Below are positions 7,795-16,528 of a stretch of 40,726 nt of DNA, one piece after another. Each line of letters opens with the position of its first letter. Within the stretch, counting starts at the first letter, position 1. Origin of the DNA: Gemmatimonadota bacterium (GTDB taxonomy: Bacteria > Gemmatimonadota > Gemmatimonadetes > Palauibacterales > Palauibacteraceae); the NCBI GenBank assembly GCA_029262175.1, contig JAJCZV010000106.1:1-40726 (forward strand), written 5' to 3'. The translations under genes and the position numbers were made by a program. The notes beneath the pieces are model-generated. The model did not search any database and was not told where the DNA came from. It saw only the letters and a list, made by a program, of their open reading frames with translations.

Positions 7795-9192
7795 TTACTT
7801 GTCGAATCCCGTCAGTCCCAGGAAGTTGTAGGCGCCGGGTCCCTCCTCGGTCGCTGCATCGACTTCGATCTCCTTGACCAACGACAGAGCGCCTGATGGG
7901 GAGACATCGAACCTCGAAAGCGTGAAGGTCTGGTAGGCGCCGAGCACGTACATGTGTTGGCCGTCGGCCGTGATGAACATGTCCTTGGTGTCACCCGGGG
8001 GGGTCCCCGCCTTGCGGCTGACGTAGTCGGTTTCAGCCCGCTGTCCGACTTTCGACACGCCGCCCCGTTTGTCGACGTTGAACTCGCTGATCACGTTCGA
8101 ACCGAAGCTCGAAACGTAGAGCTTTGAACCGTCCGGGCTCACGAGCGTCCAGCACGCCTCATCGATGTCGGCGCCATCTCCGGTACCGAAGTTCGCAACC
8201 TTCTGCACTGAGCGGCCGTTATCGGCGAGGACCGTCAAGCTGTGATCGCGCTTGTTTTCCGTAAGGTTGAAGTTCGAGATGAACAAGTTCGACGTGTTCG
8301 TGTCCCAGCTCAGCCCGATGCTCCCAGCGATGCCCTCTTCCTCGTAGAAGCGAGCTCCGCTGACCTGTCCCGTACCGCCGTCAAAGTCGTAGACGTAGAC
8401 TCGGCTGGCCTTCTGGTGGGTCGGCGTGGCCGTCCCGAAGTGCGCGATCCCCCAGGTCGAAACGGCTAGCTTGGTGCCGTCCGCGCTGAAGGCGACCGTC
8501 GCCGGTCCACCGTTCGTCCCGGGATACGAGTCCAAGCAGTCCACCGGCGTCAAGGTGCCCGTACGCGCGTCGAAGGAGAACAGGAAGATGTTGCGCTCGT
8601 CGAGGACCTGTTCGTGTCCGCCGCCATCGGCGTGGAATGCGGCGTTCGGATACATCTCGATGGGCCCTTCGTTGGTCCCGCCCTTTTGCACGTTGGGGTT
8701 GTTCCACTGGTTCCCGACCACCACCCAGTACTCGTCCCGGGCGGACGCCTTCGGGAGGTACGCAATGCTCACCGGGCGGGCTCCGCCGGAGCTCACGTTG
8801 TCCTTCTTCGTAAGCGTGCCGTCGTTTCGGTCGAGCCCGAACACCGAGATCGTGTTGCCGCCGGCATTCACGGCGAGCAGATGATCGCCGATGATCTGGA
8901 TCGCGCCCTGCGAGTCGAAGTCACCCGCCGCGTCACCACCGGCGCTACGATTGGCGCCACCCATCGAGCCGGTCGAGTATGCCGTTTGCCGACCGATGGT
9001 CCCGTCGGAGTGTCGCTCGAACCGGATCACCTGATTAGTGCCCTCGCCATTCAGGCTCGTATACAGATAGCCAGCGACTCTCTTTGCCGAAGCGTACGGA
9101 TCGGCGTCGACGGTTTGCTGGATTGGCGCGAACGCAGTCACGCCGGCGAAGGTGACCGCGCCGAAGATCGCGGCCGTTAGTCGGGTCTTCAT
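7795..9192 (-). CDS. Exported beta-propeller protein (lactonase/YncE-like), paralogue 1
   Basis: The 465-residue protein has a signal peptide (RLTAAIFGAVTFAGVTAFA). Repeated blades of YVTN/lactonase type follow: HLLAVNAGGNTISVFGLDRNDGTL, TVAFSADGTKLAVSTW, TLVSPDGSKLYVSSFGSNVI and MFITADGQHMYVLGAY. The family includes 6-phosphogluconolactonase-like and 3-carboxymuconate-cyclase-like propellers, but most exported members have no proven enzyme activity. The start is the ATG at 9192, preceded by GAGGAG at 8 bases; an upstream extension in frame lacks a signal peptide. It resembles the protein at 12086-13486, on the other side of the kinase pair. Confidence 0.78.
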   Translation of the reverse strand: MKTRLTAAIFGAVTFAGVTAFAPIQQTVDADPYASAKRVAGYLYTSLNGEGTNQVIRFERHSDGTIGRQTAYSTGSMGGANRSAGGDAAGDFDSQGAIQIIGDHLLAVNAGGNTISVFGLDRNDGTLTKKDNVSSGGARPVSIAYLPKASARDEYWVVVGNQWNNPNVQKGGTNEGPIEMYPNAAFHADGGGHEQVLDERNIFLFSFDARTGTLTPVDCLDSYPGTNGGPATVAFSADGTKLAVSTWGIAHFGTATPTHQKASRVYVYDFDGGTGQVSGARFYEEEGIAGSIGLSWDTNTSNLFISNFNLTENKRDHSLTVLADNGRSVQKVANFGTGDGADIDEACWTLVSPDGSKLYVSSFGSNVISEFNVDKRGGVSKVGQRAETDYVSRKAGTPPGDTKDMFITADGQHMYVLGAYQTFTLSRFDVSPSGALSLVKEIEVDAATEEGPGAYNFLGLTGFDK

Positions 9193-9322
9193 TCTCTCAA
9201 CTCCTCGTTGACAAGCTAGGAACTGGCCGTGGCGCGGGGCGCCCGGAAAAAGCACCCTTAGCAGTCCGGGGAGTTTCGAGAACGTTACGTTTCGCACGCG
9301 ATGCAAAGCGCTACTGGCGCGA

Positions 9323-11581
9323 TCAGAGCTCGAGCAGTTGGAGTGATGCCTCGACTCTCGGGTCAGCGAGTAACGCGTCGGCGGTGGGGTCGGTGCGGAG
9401 CCGCATGAGACTCCTGGGGTCCTCGTCCGCTGCCCGCTCGAAGTACGCGAAGGCTTGGTCGATCTCGCCAAGCTCAGCGTAGACGATAGCCAACTCCTTT
9501 AGTAGTTCTCCCTGAACATCGAAATGCTCGATGAGCGCGGTCACCGGGGCACGCTGGCCGGCTCGCGCGTACGCCCAGGCAAGCATGGTGACGCGGAACG
9601 GATTGTCGGGGTCGAGCTCCCGTGCTTTGCGCAGCGCGGCGAGGCCGTCTTGGTGCTGGTTAACGAGCATGTACGCGCCGCCCAAGAAAAACAGAGCGCC
9701 GACGTCGTTGGGCTCCATCTCCAACACGTTGGTGGCCTCGCTGATCACACCCGCGTAGTCCCGGGCGTAGAAAAGCCGACTCGCCAAGGAGACACGGTTG
9801 CCGACGGAGAGGGGATCGAGCTCTACCGCGAGACGAGCCTGGTCCACCGCCTCGTTCGTTCTACCTGTTCGATTCAGCAGGCGACCGAACTGGCGTCGAA
9901 CATCTGCAGAGCTCGGATCGAGGTCGATGGCGCGCCGGAACTCGCGTTCGGCCGGCCCGTTGCGACCCTCTCCAGCTAACACACTCCCAAGCGCCGCGTG
10001 TGCCTCGGCGAGGGTCTCGTCGAGCGCCAGAGCTCGCTCCGCCGCGACCCGCGCCGCCGGCAGCGCCTCTTCACGCGACAGGTAGCCCTGCGCTCCGAGA
10101 AACGCATACGCCTCGGCCAGGGCGACGTACGCGCGCGCATACGAAGAGTCAATCGCAATCGCTTCGTGGAAGAGGCCGAGCGCTCGCTCGCGGTCTTCGT
10201 AGCTCGCAAACCGGTTATATAGGTACCGACCTCGCGCGTAGAGGTCGTATGCGGCAAGGCTCTCGGTAGGCGGTACGCGGGACCCCGCAGGTTCGAACGC
10301 AGCCTCGAGGGCTATGGCGACTTTCTCGGCCAGGCTCGTTTGGATCGTAAAGAGGTTCTCCGCGCTCAATACCTCGTCGTAACGCTCCGCCCATAGATGC
10401 CGATCGGCAGCTGCATCGATCAGGCGGACGTCGACGAGGACCCGATCTGCGAGGCGCCTGACGCCGCCCTCGAGCACCGCCGCGACACCGAGTGCTTCTC
10501 CGATCTCTGGAATGGAGAGTTGGGTGTCGGCATAGCGCGCCACGGACGTCCTCGAGACGACTCGCAGATCCTGGACCTGAGCGAGCTCCGAGATGACGGC
10601 CTCATGCATGCCCGCGACGAAGTAGTGCTCCTCGGGGTCGCCTGTCAGGTTCGCGAGCGGTAGAACGGCAACGGACTCGAAATCGCTCAGCGCGCGGGCA
10701 CCTGAGCCGCCGAACGGACCCAGCGCGAAAAGCAACGCCGCGACGACCATCGCGGCCGCCGCGATCGCCAGTGGGATTGCGGCCCGTCTCGCACCTCGGG
10801 CGGCGCGACCCCCCGACCGAAGCGCCGCCCGAAACGCGTCGGCGTCTTCCCAACGTTCTGCGGGCGCCGGCCTCGTCGCCTTCTCGATCGTCTGTCTCAA
10901 ATGCTCGGGGATCTCTCCCCAGCCCGACTGAGTCGTGGTCCGACGGTGCCCCGTTGCCGCCTCGTACAACACGCAGCCCAGCGCATAGAGGTCCGTGCGC
11001 GGACTCGTCACCCCCTCGAGTTGTTCGGGCGCCATGTAGTTCGGGCTACCAATCCACAACCCCGTCTTCGTCAGCGTGTCGCCCCCGATGTCGGCCAACG
11101 CAGTCGCGATCCCGAAGTCGAGAATCAGCGCGTAGCCATCCGCCAGGAGGATGTTGTCGGGTTTGATGTCACGGTGGACTACGCCTTGGGCGTGCGCGTG
11201 CTCCAGCCCTTCGGCGACATCCTCCGCCATCGAGATGACCTGCTCGATCGGGAGGGCCCCGGCTCGGTCCAGTCGGGCGCGTAAGGACTCCCCATCGACG
11301 TGCGGCATCACGTAAAACAGCGTACCAGCCGCGACCCCCGAGTCGAGAAGGGGGAGGATGTGTGGATGCTGGAGGTGAGCCGTGATTCGTATCTCCCGCT
11401 CGAATCGCGCCTGTATGACGTCGGTGGCGATCTCCGCTCGAATCGTCTTAATGGCGACGGGCCGGTCGTGCTTGAGATCCTGCGCCAAGTAGACCGTCCC
11501 CATGCCGCCTTCGCCGAGCACGCCCTGCAGTTCGTATCGATCCGCCAGCGCAGAGCTGAACTCCGGATTGCTAGCGCCCAT
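9323..11581 (-). CDS. Membrane Ser/Thr protein kinase with TolB-like and TPR C-terminal half
   Basis: The cytoplasmic kinase domain (about 15-255) has the glycine loop GEGGMG (23-28), VAIK (Lys45), HRDIKPDN (136-143, catalytic Asp138), DFG (155-157) and APEQ. A single membrane helix (about 268-290) follows. Outside it are a TolB-N/FlgO-like segment (VAVLPLANLTGDPEEHYFVAG, about 300-420) and a run of TPR repeats (about 430-745). All catalytic residues are present, so it should be active. This kinase-TM-TPR design is common in Gemmatimonadota and Acidobacteriota and probably senses envelope state or protein partners. Its start overlaps the 3' end of the zf-HC2 gene by 11 bases, so the two are co-translated. 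Confidence 0.9.
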   Translation of the reverse strand: MGASNPEFSSALADRYELQGVLGEGGMGTVYLAQDLKHDRPVAIKTIRAEIATDVIQARFEREIRITAHLQHPHILPLLDSGVAAGTLFYVMPHVDGESLRARLDRAGALPIEQVISMAEDVAEGLEHAHAQGVVHRDIKPDNILLADGYALILDFGIATALADIGGDTLTKTGLWIGSPNYMAPEQLEGVTSPRTDLYALGCVLYEAATGHRRTTTQSGWGEIPEHLRQTIEKATRPAPAERWEDADAFRAALRSGGRAARGARRAAIPLAIAAAAMVVAALLFALGPFGGSGARALSDFESVAVLPLANLTGDPEEHYFVAGMHEAVISELAQVQDLRVVSRTSVARYADTQLSIPEIGEALGVAAVLEGGVRRLADRVLVDVRLIDAAADRHLWAERYDEVLSAENLFTIQTSLAEKVAIALEAAFEPAGSRVPPTESLAAYDLYARGRYLYNRFASYEDRERALGLFHEAIAIDSSYARAYVALAEAYAFLGAQGYLSREEALPAARVAAERALALDETLAEAHAALGSVLAGEGRNGPAEREFRRAIDLDPSSADVRRQFGRLLNRTGRTNEAVDQARLAVELDPLSVGNRVSLASRLFYARDYAGVISEATNVLEMEPNDVGALFFLGGAYMLVNQHQDGLAALRKARELDPDNPFRVTMLAWAYARAGQRAPVTALIEHFDVQGELLKELAIVYAELGEIDQAFAYFERAADEDPRSLMRLRTDPTADALLADPRVEASLQLLEL

Positions 11582-11834
11582 TTCGCCACTCGCGGAAGGC
11601 GCCGATCAGACGCGCGCGCGCGTCTGCGTCGAGCGGCTCTTTAGTCAGGCCGCCGGCCGCGGTGAGGGTGCCCCGCATCTGCTCAATGATCTCGGCGCAC
11701 CCCGAACAGTCTTGCACGTGCACCTCGAATCGGACTCGATCCGTGGGTCGCAACGTCTGCTCGAGATAACGGGTGACGAGCTCCACGAGTTCCTTGCAGC
11801 TCATCTCATCGTTCACGCTACGTCTGTGTCTCAT
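11571..11834 (-). CDS. zf-HC2 (anti-sigma-type) small zinc-binding protein
   Basis: This protein has 87 residues, or 77 if the ATG at 11804 (MSCKELVELVTRYLE) is used; that ATG is where the family typically begins. The ATG at 11834 has GAGGGG about 8-9 bases upstream and is kept here. The motif HVQDCSGC (H-x3-C-x2-C) is the zinc ligand set of ZAS/zf-HC2 domains, which in many ECF systems bind and hold the sigma factor. No membrane helix is present, so it would be cytoplasmic. It overlaps the kinase gene by 11 bases, suggesting the pair forms a signalling unit. The nearest ECF sigma gene is 2 kb away on the other strand (13822). Confidence 0.8.
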   Translation of the reverse strand: MRHRRSVNDEMSCKELVELVTRYLEQTLRPTDRVRFEVHVQDCSGCAEIIEQMRGTLTAAGGLTKEPLDADARARLIGAFREWRNGR

Positions 11835-12085
11835 GGCCCGGGCACCCCTCGCGCGTGTGAGAGTGATCTCATCGAGCGTGACCCGTGAGGGCAGGTCGAC
11901 TCGCACTCTTAGACAGTCCTCCATCTGAGCACATCGTGACACTCGAGCCGCGAAGCGGTCTCCCCGAGGGCGCGGACGGGCGGGCGTAACGCATCCACAT
12001 CCCGCCAGACCATGAATCAGTCCCGCGTCGATTCTCAATCGAGCGCGGGAGCGGAACGTCACTACACCGCAAACCAGGGGGACGC

Positions 12086-13486
12086 ATGTATTACGTACGC
12101 AAAGCAACTCGAAAAGGCGCTCGCCACGTACTGACGGGGGTCGCCCTCGTCGCGCTCACGCTGGCCGCCGCCACCGCAGGGCACGCTCAAGAGAAGCTCC
12201 TCTATACGCTCTCTAACAACGTCGAGCACGATCAGAACGCAGTCATCGCGTATCACCGGATGATGGATGGGTCGTTGGAGCCGCATTCGAGGGGGCCGTT
12301 TCTGACCCGCGGTACTGGCATCGACAACGACACGAACGGGAAGCTCGGTCCGAACGACAACGATACTCCGCTCGCCGTCAGCTCGGACGGTCGTTGGCTG
12401 TTCGCGGTCAACGGGCACAGCAATACCATCGCAGTCTTCAACGTCGAGAGCGATGGCTCGTTGAACCACGTCGACGGGTCCCCGTTCGCCTCGATGGGCG
12501 TGGGTCCGGTGAGTGTCGCTGTCTCGGGCGATGTGCTCCTCGTCGCCAACCGAAACGAAGATCCTCACCAGCTCGAGGAATTGCGGGGTGGGGCGGTCGC
12601 CAACTACGCCTCCTTCAGAATTCGTGCGGATGGAAGCTTGAGATATGTCTCGAAAGTGGAGCTCACCGATGGACAGAAGAACACGCAAGTCCTCGTGTCG
12701 AGCTTGAGCGATGGCCTTCTCTTCGGTAACGACTTTCAGGTCGACGTCGACTTCGACGGCGATGGAAAGGTGTCCCGGCTGTTCGGTAGCGAGCCCGCAG
12801 TGCGCGGTGGCGTTCGCACGTTTTGGTTGGACGAACAGGGCGGTCTGAACCCGGCCGACTGGCAGACGCTTCCGGAAACCGCGACGCCCGCGCCTGAAGT
12901 GCCCACGATTCCGCTCGGGTTATGGGATCATCCTACGCGACGCCTTCTCTACGTCGGTCTTGTCACTCGCAATCAGCTAGGCGTGTATCGCTATGACGAG
13001 GGCGGAATGCTGTCGTTCGTCACGGCTGTTCCCAACAGCGGCCAAGACATTTGTTGGATCAAAACGAACTCTGAAGGCACGCGGCTGTTTGCCGTGAACA
13101 ACCTGCCGCGTGACGACGAAGGAGATGCAGCGAGCACCGTCACGGTCTTCGACATCAGCGGGTCACGTGCCGAGCAGCCGGTGGAGATGGGCCGGATCGA
13201 GTTGCCGAATCCCGGCGGAACCTTTGTGAACAATCGCGCAGCGCATCAACCAAACAGCGCGGCGTTTCAGTTCGATCTCGATGAGGACGCAGGTTTCCTC
13301 TACGTGGTGATGCAGCGGATCAATCAGACTGCGTCGAACGCCTCGGATCAGGGCAACATCATTCACACCGTGAAGCTGAGCGATTCCGGCCAGTTGGAAG
13401 TCGTAGCGTCGCGCCACATGAAGATGGACGGCGTGCCGCCGCGCAGCAGACCACAGGGAGTCCTCGTCTTGGACTTGAAGGACTGA
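12086..13486 (+). CDS. Exported beta-propeller protein (lactonase/YncE-like), paralogue 2
   Basis: The 466-residue protein has a signal peptide (GVALVALTLAAATAGHAQ). Propeller blades follow: PLAVSSDGRWLFAVNGHSNTIAVF, PVSVAVSGDVLLVANRN, LLYVGLVTRNQLGVYRY and IKTNSEGTRLFAVNN. An Asp-rich loop (DVDFDGDGK) may bind calcium. GGGGGA lies just upstream of the ATG. It is related in architecture to the protein at 7795-9192 but the two share little run-length identity, so any duplication is old. The 251-base gap before it, shared with the divergent zf-HC2 gene, shows no convincing promoter to my eye. Substrate unknown. Confidence 0.78.
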   Translation: MYYVRKATRKGARHVLTGVALVALTLAAATAGHAQEKLLYTLSNNVEHDQNAVIAYHRMMDGSLEPHSRGPFLTRGTGIDNDTNGKLGPNDNDTPLAVSSDGRWLFAVNGHSNTIAVFNVESDGSLNHVDGSPFASMGVGPVSVAVSGDVLLVANRNEDPHQLEELRGGAVANYASFRIRADGSLRYVSKVELTDGQKNTQVLVSSLSDGLLFGNDFQVDVDFDGDGKVSRLFGSEPAVRGGVRTFWLDEQGGLNPADWQTLPETATPAPEVPTIPLGLWDHPTRRLLYVGLVTRNQLGVYRYDEGGMLSFVTAVPNSGQDICWIKTNSEGTRLFAVNNLPRDDEGDAASTVTVFDISGSRAEQPVEMGRIELPNPGGTFVNNRAAHQPNSAAFQFDLDEDAGFLYVVMQRINQTASNASDQGNIIHTVKLSDSGQLEVVASRHMKMDGVPPRSRPQGVLVLDLKD

Positions 13487-13821
13487 GTGAAGCGGTGCCG
13501 GGGGCGGGCGGCCGCTCCCGGCGCTTCCCAACATATTGGGACGGATCGAGATCTCACGCCCGCTTCACGCGCATGCAAGGCTGTATCCCCTGTTATAACA
13601 ACGACCTACCGAAGAATTCCCACCATTTTGAGATAGTCCCAATATAACGGGACTCATCACCTTGATCGCCCCCCACAACGATTCGCTGGATAATCCGCAA
13701 CCCATTGATGCCCAACATCTTATGAGGTAAGCAGCGCGTCGGAATCGGATCGGTCCACCTACTGCCTTAAGGCGATACGACCACGTCGGACGATATCGAC
13801 CCAAAGACCGGGTGAACTGAA
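13487..13821 (+). promoter_or_regulatory. 335-base intergenic region with repeated TCCCAA dyads upstream of the ECF sigma gene
   Basis: This is the only stretch over 300 bases without a gene. Site A (13526-13541) is TCCCAACATATTGGGA, with 6-bp arms. Site B (13635-13654) is AGTCCC-8 bases-GGGACT; its core TCCCAATATAACGGGA matches site A at 13 of 16 positions. CCCAACAT recurs as a half-site at 13711-13718, and a 10-bp palindrome TGTTATAACA lies at 13591-13600. The spaced, related dyads look like operators for one dimeric regulator of the sigma gene. I see no small open frame with a credible start here. Confidence 0.5.
13490..13526 (+). terminator. Candidate GC-rich hairpin after the propeller gene
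   Basis: An AAGC...GTGCCGGG arm pairs with CCCGGC.GCTT across a GC-rich loop, starting 4 bases after the stop codon at 13486. There is no T-run, so intrinsic termination is uncertain. Confidence 0.35.
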
Positions 13822-14640
13822 ATGGCCTACTACCAGGTGACAAACGGAACGGCGGCACGACAATCGAAGATTCGTGCAAAGACGAGGGAATCGGATTTTC
13901 TCGCAGGACTCGAGTTTGTCGACGTCGAGTCGCTCCGCTCCCTGCGGGCTCGCGCGGCCGTGGCCGGCTCGACAGGACTGCCCTCCAACGATGCGGCGGT
14001 CGTCGGCGACCCCGATGCCGACCTGCTGTCCGCGCTTCGCGAGGGCGACGAGAACGCCTTCGAAGCATTGGTCGCCGACTTTCACTCGGCCCTGATGCGC
14101 ACGGCCGTCATGTATGTCCGCGATCCGGCGGCTGCCGAAGACGTGGTTCAAGAAACTTGGATCGGACTGCTCGAGAGCATCGACCGATTTGAAGGACGTT
14201 GTTCGATCAAGACCTGGCTTTTCAGAATCCTCTTCAACAAAGCGCAGAATCGGGCCGCAAAGGATCGACGTCTCGTGCCGTTCGCGACGCTCGCCGCACA
14301 AGAGTCGTCATCGCAGTGGAGCTCCGTGGATCCCGCGAGTTTCCATCGCGACGCGAACAGTCCGCTCAACGGTCACTGGGTCGAGCCGCCGCCCGCATGG
14401 AAGACAAGCCCCGAGCAAATCCTCCTCGACAAAGAAGCGATGGCGGCCGTGAAGCAGGCGATCGGGGAACTCCCGCCGGCCCAAGGCACCGTGATGCTGA
14501 TGAGAGACGTCGAAGGGCTTTCCTCCAAGGAGGTGTGTAACGCCCTCCAGATCACTGCGACCAATCAGAGAGTCCTGCTTCACCGAGCTCGCACCAAGGT
14601 TCGTCAGGCACTCGCGGCTCGATTTGGCCAGGTAAAATGA
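13822..14640 (+). CDS. ECF-type RNA polymerase sigma factor
   Basis: The 272-residue protein carries sigma region 2 (about 65-152, DADLLSALREGDENAFEAL...AAAEDVVQETW...KTWLFRILFNKA). A roughly 50-residue linker includes GHWVEPPPAW. Region 4 (about 205-263, AVKQAIGELPPAQGTVMLMRD...SSKEVCNAL) completes it. Regions 1.1 and 3 are absent, as expected for ECF factors. The first 60 residues are an extension with no family counterpart that I recognise; no better internal start is evident. GGTGA lies 8 bases upstream. The stop overlaps the next start (ATGA). No anti-sigma gene is adjacent. Dyads at 13526 and 13635 may regulate it. Confidence 0.92.
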   Translation: MAYYQVTNGTAARQSKIRAKTRESDFLAGLEFVDVESLRSLRARAAVAGSTGLPSNDAAVVGDPDADLLSALREGDENAFEALVADFHSALMRTAVMYVRDPAAAEDVVQETWIGLLESIDRFEGRCSIKTWLFRILFNKAQNRAAKDRRLVPFATLAAQESSSQWSSVDPASFHRDANSPLNGHWVEPPPAWKTSPEQILLDKEAMAAVKQAIGELPPAQGTVMLMRDVEGLSSKEVCNALQITATNQRVLLHRARTKVRQALAARFGQVK

Positions 14641-15599
14641 CCACGCAGTCGGCACCTGAGATCGGGATCAGAATCATGCGTTTGCAAGAGGAAGACACAC
14701 GAACCCCCACGGCCAACCACGCGTCCGCGCTGGTCCGTTGCAGGCCTGGTCGCATGAGCCCCGGCGCACTCGTCGTGATCGGTGTCGCCGTCCTGGCGGG
14801 ATGGCCGCAGGGCCCGGTCTCGGGCCAACAGCCCAACGAAGACATCGGCCGCATCTCCTTGGGCGCCTCGCTGGACCTCTCGAGTCGATATCTGTTCCGC
14901 GGCCATGAAAAGGACGAGCGCGGAGCCGTGCTGCAACCGGAAGTGACACTCTCATACGCGCTGTTCCAAGCTTCGAGCGGTGTCGTGCGCGAGCTCTCCG
15001 CGGGCGCGGTTCTATGGTCCTCGGTCCACGCGGCGACGCGCGCGTACCCCGGCGATTTCGGCGTCTTCGAAGTCGACCTGGGACTGTCTCTCGACGCGGC
15101 GTTGTCCAACGGATGGAGCGCGGGTTTGATCTACACTTCTTACCTGGCCCCGACGGACGCGTTCGACGAGGTGCGTGAAGTGGCGGTGGAGCTCGGGTTC
15201 GGGAGCGTCGGCGAGGAGGGCGCCCTCAGTTTCGCCCCGCGAGCGCTTCTCGCGCAGGAGGTGGACGACGTGGGTGGTCCAGAAGACACATATGTAGAGG
15301 TCGGCGGAACGTTCGGACTCCCCTCCACGGGTTCGATCCGCTGGGGTGTGCCCGTCGTGATCGGAATGTCGATCGACGGATTCTACCGTGACGCGATGGG
15401 CGCAAACGAGTGGTTTGGCCTTCTGGGGACCGGCGTCCAAGGGTCGGTCGATCTGGTCCACCTCGGAGTCGGCCGCCTTCCCGGGCAGCTCGCGGCGGCG
15501 GTTGATCTGGCTTTCCTCAACCGGGACGCTGAACTCACCCGTAACCCGGCGAACGATTTGCTATGGACCGTTCGTATCGGTCTCGCACTAGAGTTGTGA
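14637..15599 (+). CDS. TorF-like putative porin / outer-membrane protein
   Basis: The 320-residue barrel protein contains SLGASLDLSSRYLFRGHEKDE near its start, the signature of the TorF/Gcw_chp putative porins. Strand-alternating sequence follows, ending in LLWTVRIGLALEL. A clean signal peptide begins at Met40 (SPGALVVIGVAVLAGWPQGPVSGQ), so the functional start may be the ATG at 14754. I give the first ATG because it overlaps the sigma-factor stop (ATGA) and would be translationally coupled. The pairing suggests the ECF factor responds to or regulates envelope transport. The 3' end overlaps the convergent RidA gene by 12 bases. Confidence 0.75.
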   Translation: MTTQSAPEIGIRIMRLQEEDTRTPTANHASALVRCRPGRMSPGALVVIGVAVLAGWPQGPVSGQQPNEDIGRISLGASLDLSSRYLFRGHEKDERGAVLQPEVTLSYALFQASSGVVRELSAGAVLWSSVHAATRAYPGDFGVFEVDLGLSLDAALSNGWSAGLIYTSYLAPTDAFDEVREVAVELGFGSVGEEGALSFAPRALLAQEVDDVGGPEDTYVEVGGTFGLPSTGSIRWGVPVVIGMSIDGFYRDAMGANEWFGLLGTGVQGSVDLVHLGVGRLPGQLAAAVDLAFLNRDAELTRNPANDLLWTVRIGLALEL

Positions 15600-16040
15600 C
15601 GCGGGGGCGAGCCTAAGAACCATCTCCAGTTGCACTGCTGCGCCAAAAGGAAGCTGCGCTACGCCCGTCGCCGTTCTTGCATGCCGGCCCGCCTCTCCGA
15701 GAAGCTCGATCCACAGATCGGAGGCGCCATCGATCACAGCCGGCTGCTCCGTGAACGTCGGACTCGATCGAACGAACCCATTCATCTTCTCGACCGACTC
15801 GATCTGATCCAGGTCGCCGATATCCGCGCGAATGATCGACAGGATGTGTAGTAGCGTCTGCCGTGCCGCCTCGTGGGCCTCCTCGCGACTGACGTCCGTA
15901 CCGACTTCCCCCCGCAGTTCGCTTACGCGAGCCGAGACGAACAAGAGGTCACCGGAACGTTTGGAGCCTAGATAGTTGGCCACCGCGGCCTTCGGCGGCG
16001 GGAGTTCGAGACCGAGCTCTCGGAGACGCCGCTCGATCAC
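15588..16040 (-). CDS. RidA family protein (YjgF/UK114-like)
   Basis: The 150-residue protein has the YjgF fold signature: LLFVSARVSELRGEVG, EAARQTLLHILSIIRADIGDLDQI and the C-terminal GVAQLPFGAAVQLEMV. RidA proteins hydrolyse reactive imine/enamine intermediates released by PLP enzymes. The family's key arginine near the C-terminal beta strand is not obvious in GVAQLPF, so this may be a non-archetypal Rid subgroup. The start is GTG at 16040, 3 bases after the stop of the pterin dehydratase gene, so the two form an operon. Its 3' end is antisense to the last 12 bases of the porin gene. Confidence 0.85.
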   Translation of the reverse strand: MIERRLRELGLELPPPKAAVANYLGSKRSGDLLFVSARVSELRGEVGTDVSREEAHEAARQTLLHILSIIRADIGDLDQIESVEKMNGFVRSSPTFTEQPAVIDGASDLWIELLGEAGRHARTATGVAQLPFGAAVQLEMVLRLAPASQL

Positions 16041-16043
16041 GGG

Positions 16044-16355
16044 CTATCCCCCCCGACCCGCTGCCGCTCGATCGAACTCACGCGCGAGGTCGACGTCGAA
16101 CACGGTGATCCCGCCCGCCTCGTGGGTCATGAGATCTACGTTCACCTTCTTGTAGACGTTGAACCACTCCGGGTGGTGATTGCTGCGTTCTGCGCACAGC
16201 GCCGCGGCTGCCATGAATCCGAACGCCTCCACAAAATCCCTGAACACGTACTCTCTGTGGAGCTTGCCGTTTTCGACCGTCCATCCTTCGAGGTCTTTCA
16301 GCGCCTGATTCAGCGCTTCCTCGGGCATCGGGTCGGGAATCGAGCTGCTGGTCAT
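16044..16355 (-). CDS. Pterin-4a-carbinolamine dehydratase
   Basis: The 103-residue cytoplasmic enzyme dehydrates 4a-hydroxytetrahydrobiopterin, the product of aromatic amino-acid hydroxylases. The PCD signature is complete: AERSNHHPEWFNVYKKVNVDL followed by THEAGGIT and a final Asp, with His60-His61-Pro62 in the active site. I chose the ATG at 16355 because AAGGAG lies 7 bases upstream and the length matches the family; a longer reading to 16433 adds an unrelated N-terminus. It is in an operon with ridA-like 15588-16040. No aromatic hydroxylase gene is in the window. Confidence 0.92.
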   Translation of the reverse strand: MTSSSIPDPMPEEALNQALKDLEGWTVENGKLHREYVFRDFVEAFGFMAAAALCAERSNHHPEWFNVYKKVNVDLMTHEAGGITVFDVDLAREFDRAAAGRGG

Positions 16356-16528
16356 GGTCGGGCTCCTTAGCGAGGCATCGGATTCTCGGTTTTCGTCTTC
16401 CACGACATGAAGTTCATTGCGATCGCGGGGCAAGCCGCGGCACCCCCGACGCCGGCCACCGAATCTTCCGTGGCAGGCGTCTCGTAACGACGGTCGTCCC
16501 CTTACGCGATTGCCCGACGGAGAGGAAG

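Noticed and set aside
11610..11630. CG-dinucleotide run as a possible Z-DNA or regulatory element
   Set aside because: It lies inside the zf-HC2 coding sequence and is explained by Arg/Ala codons in a GC-rich genome.
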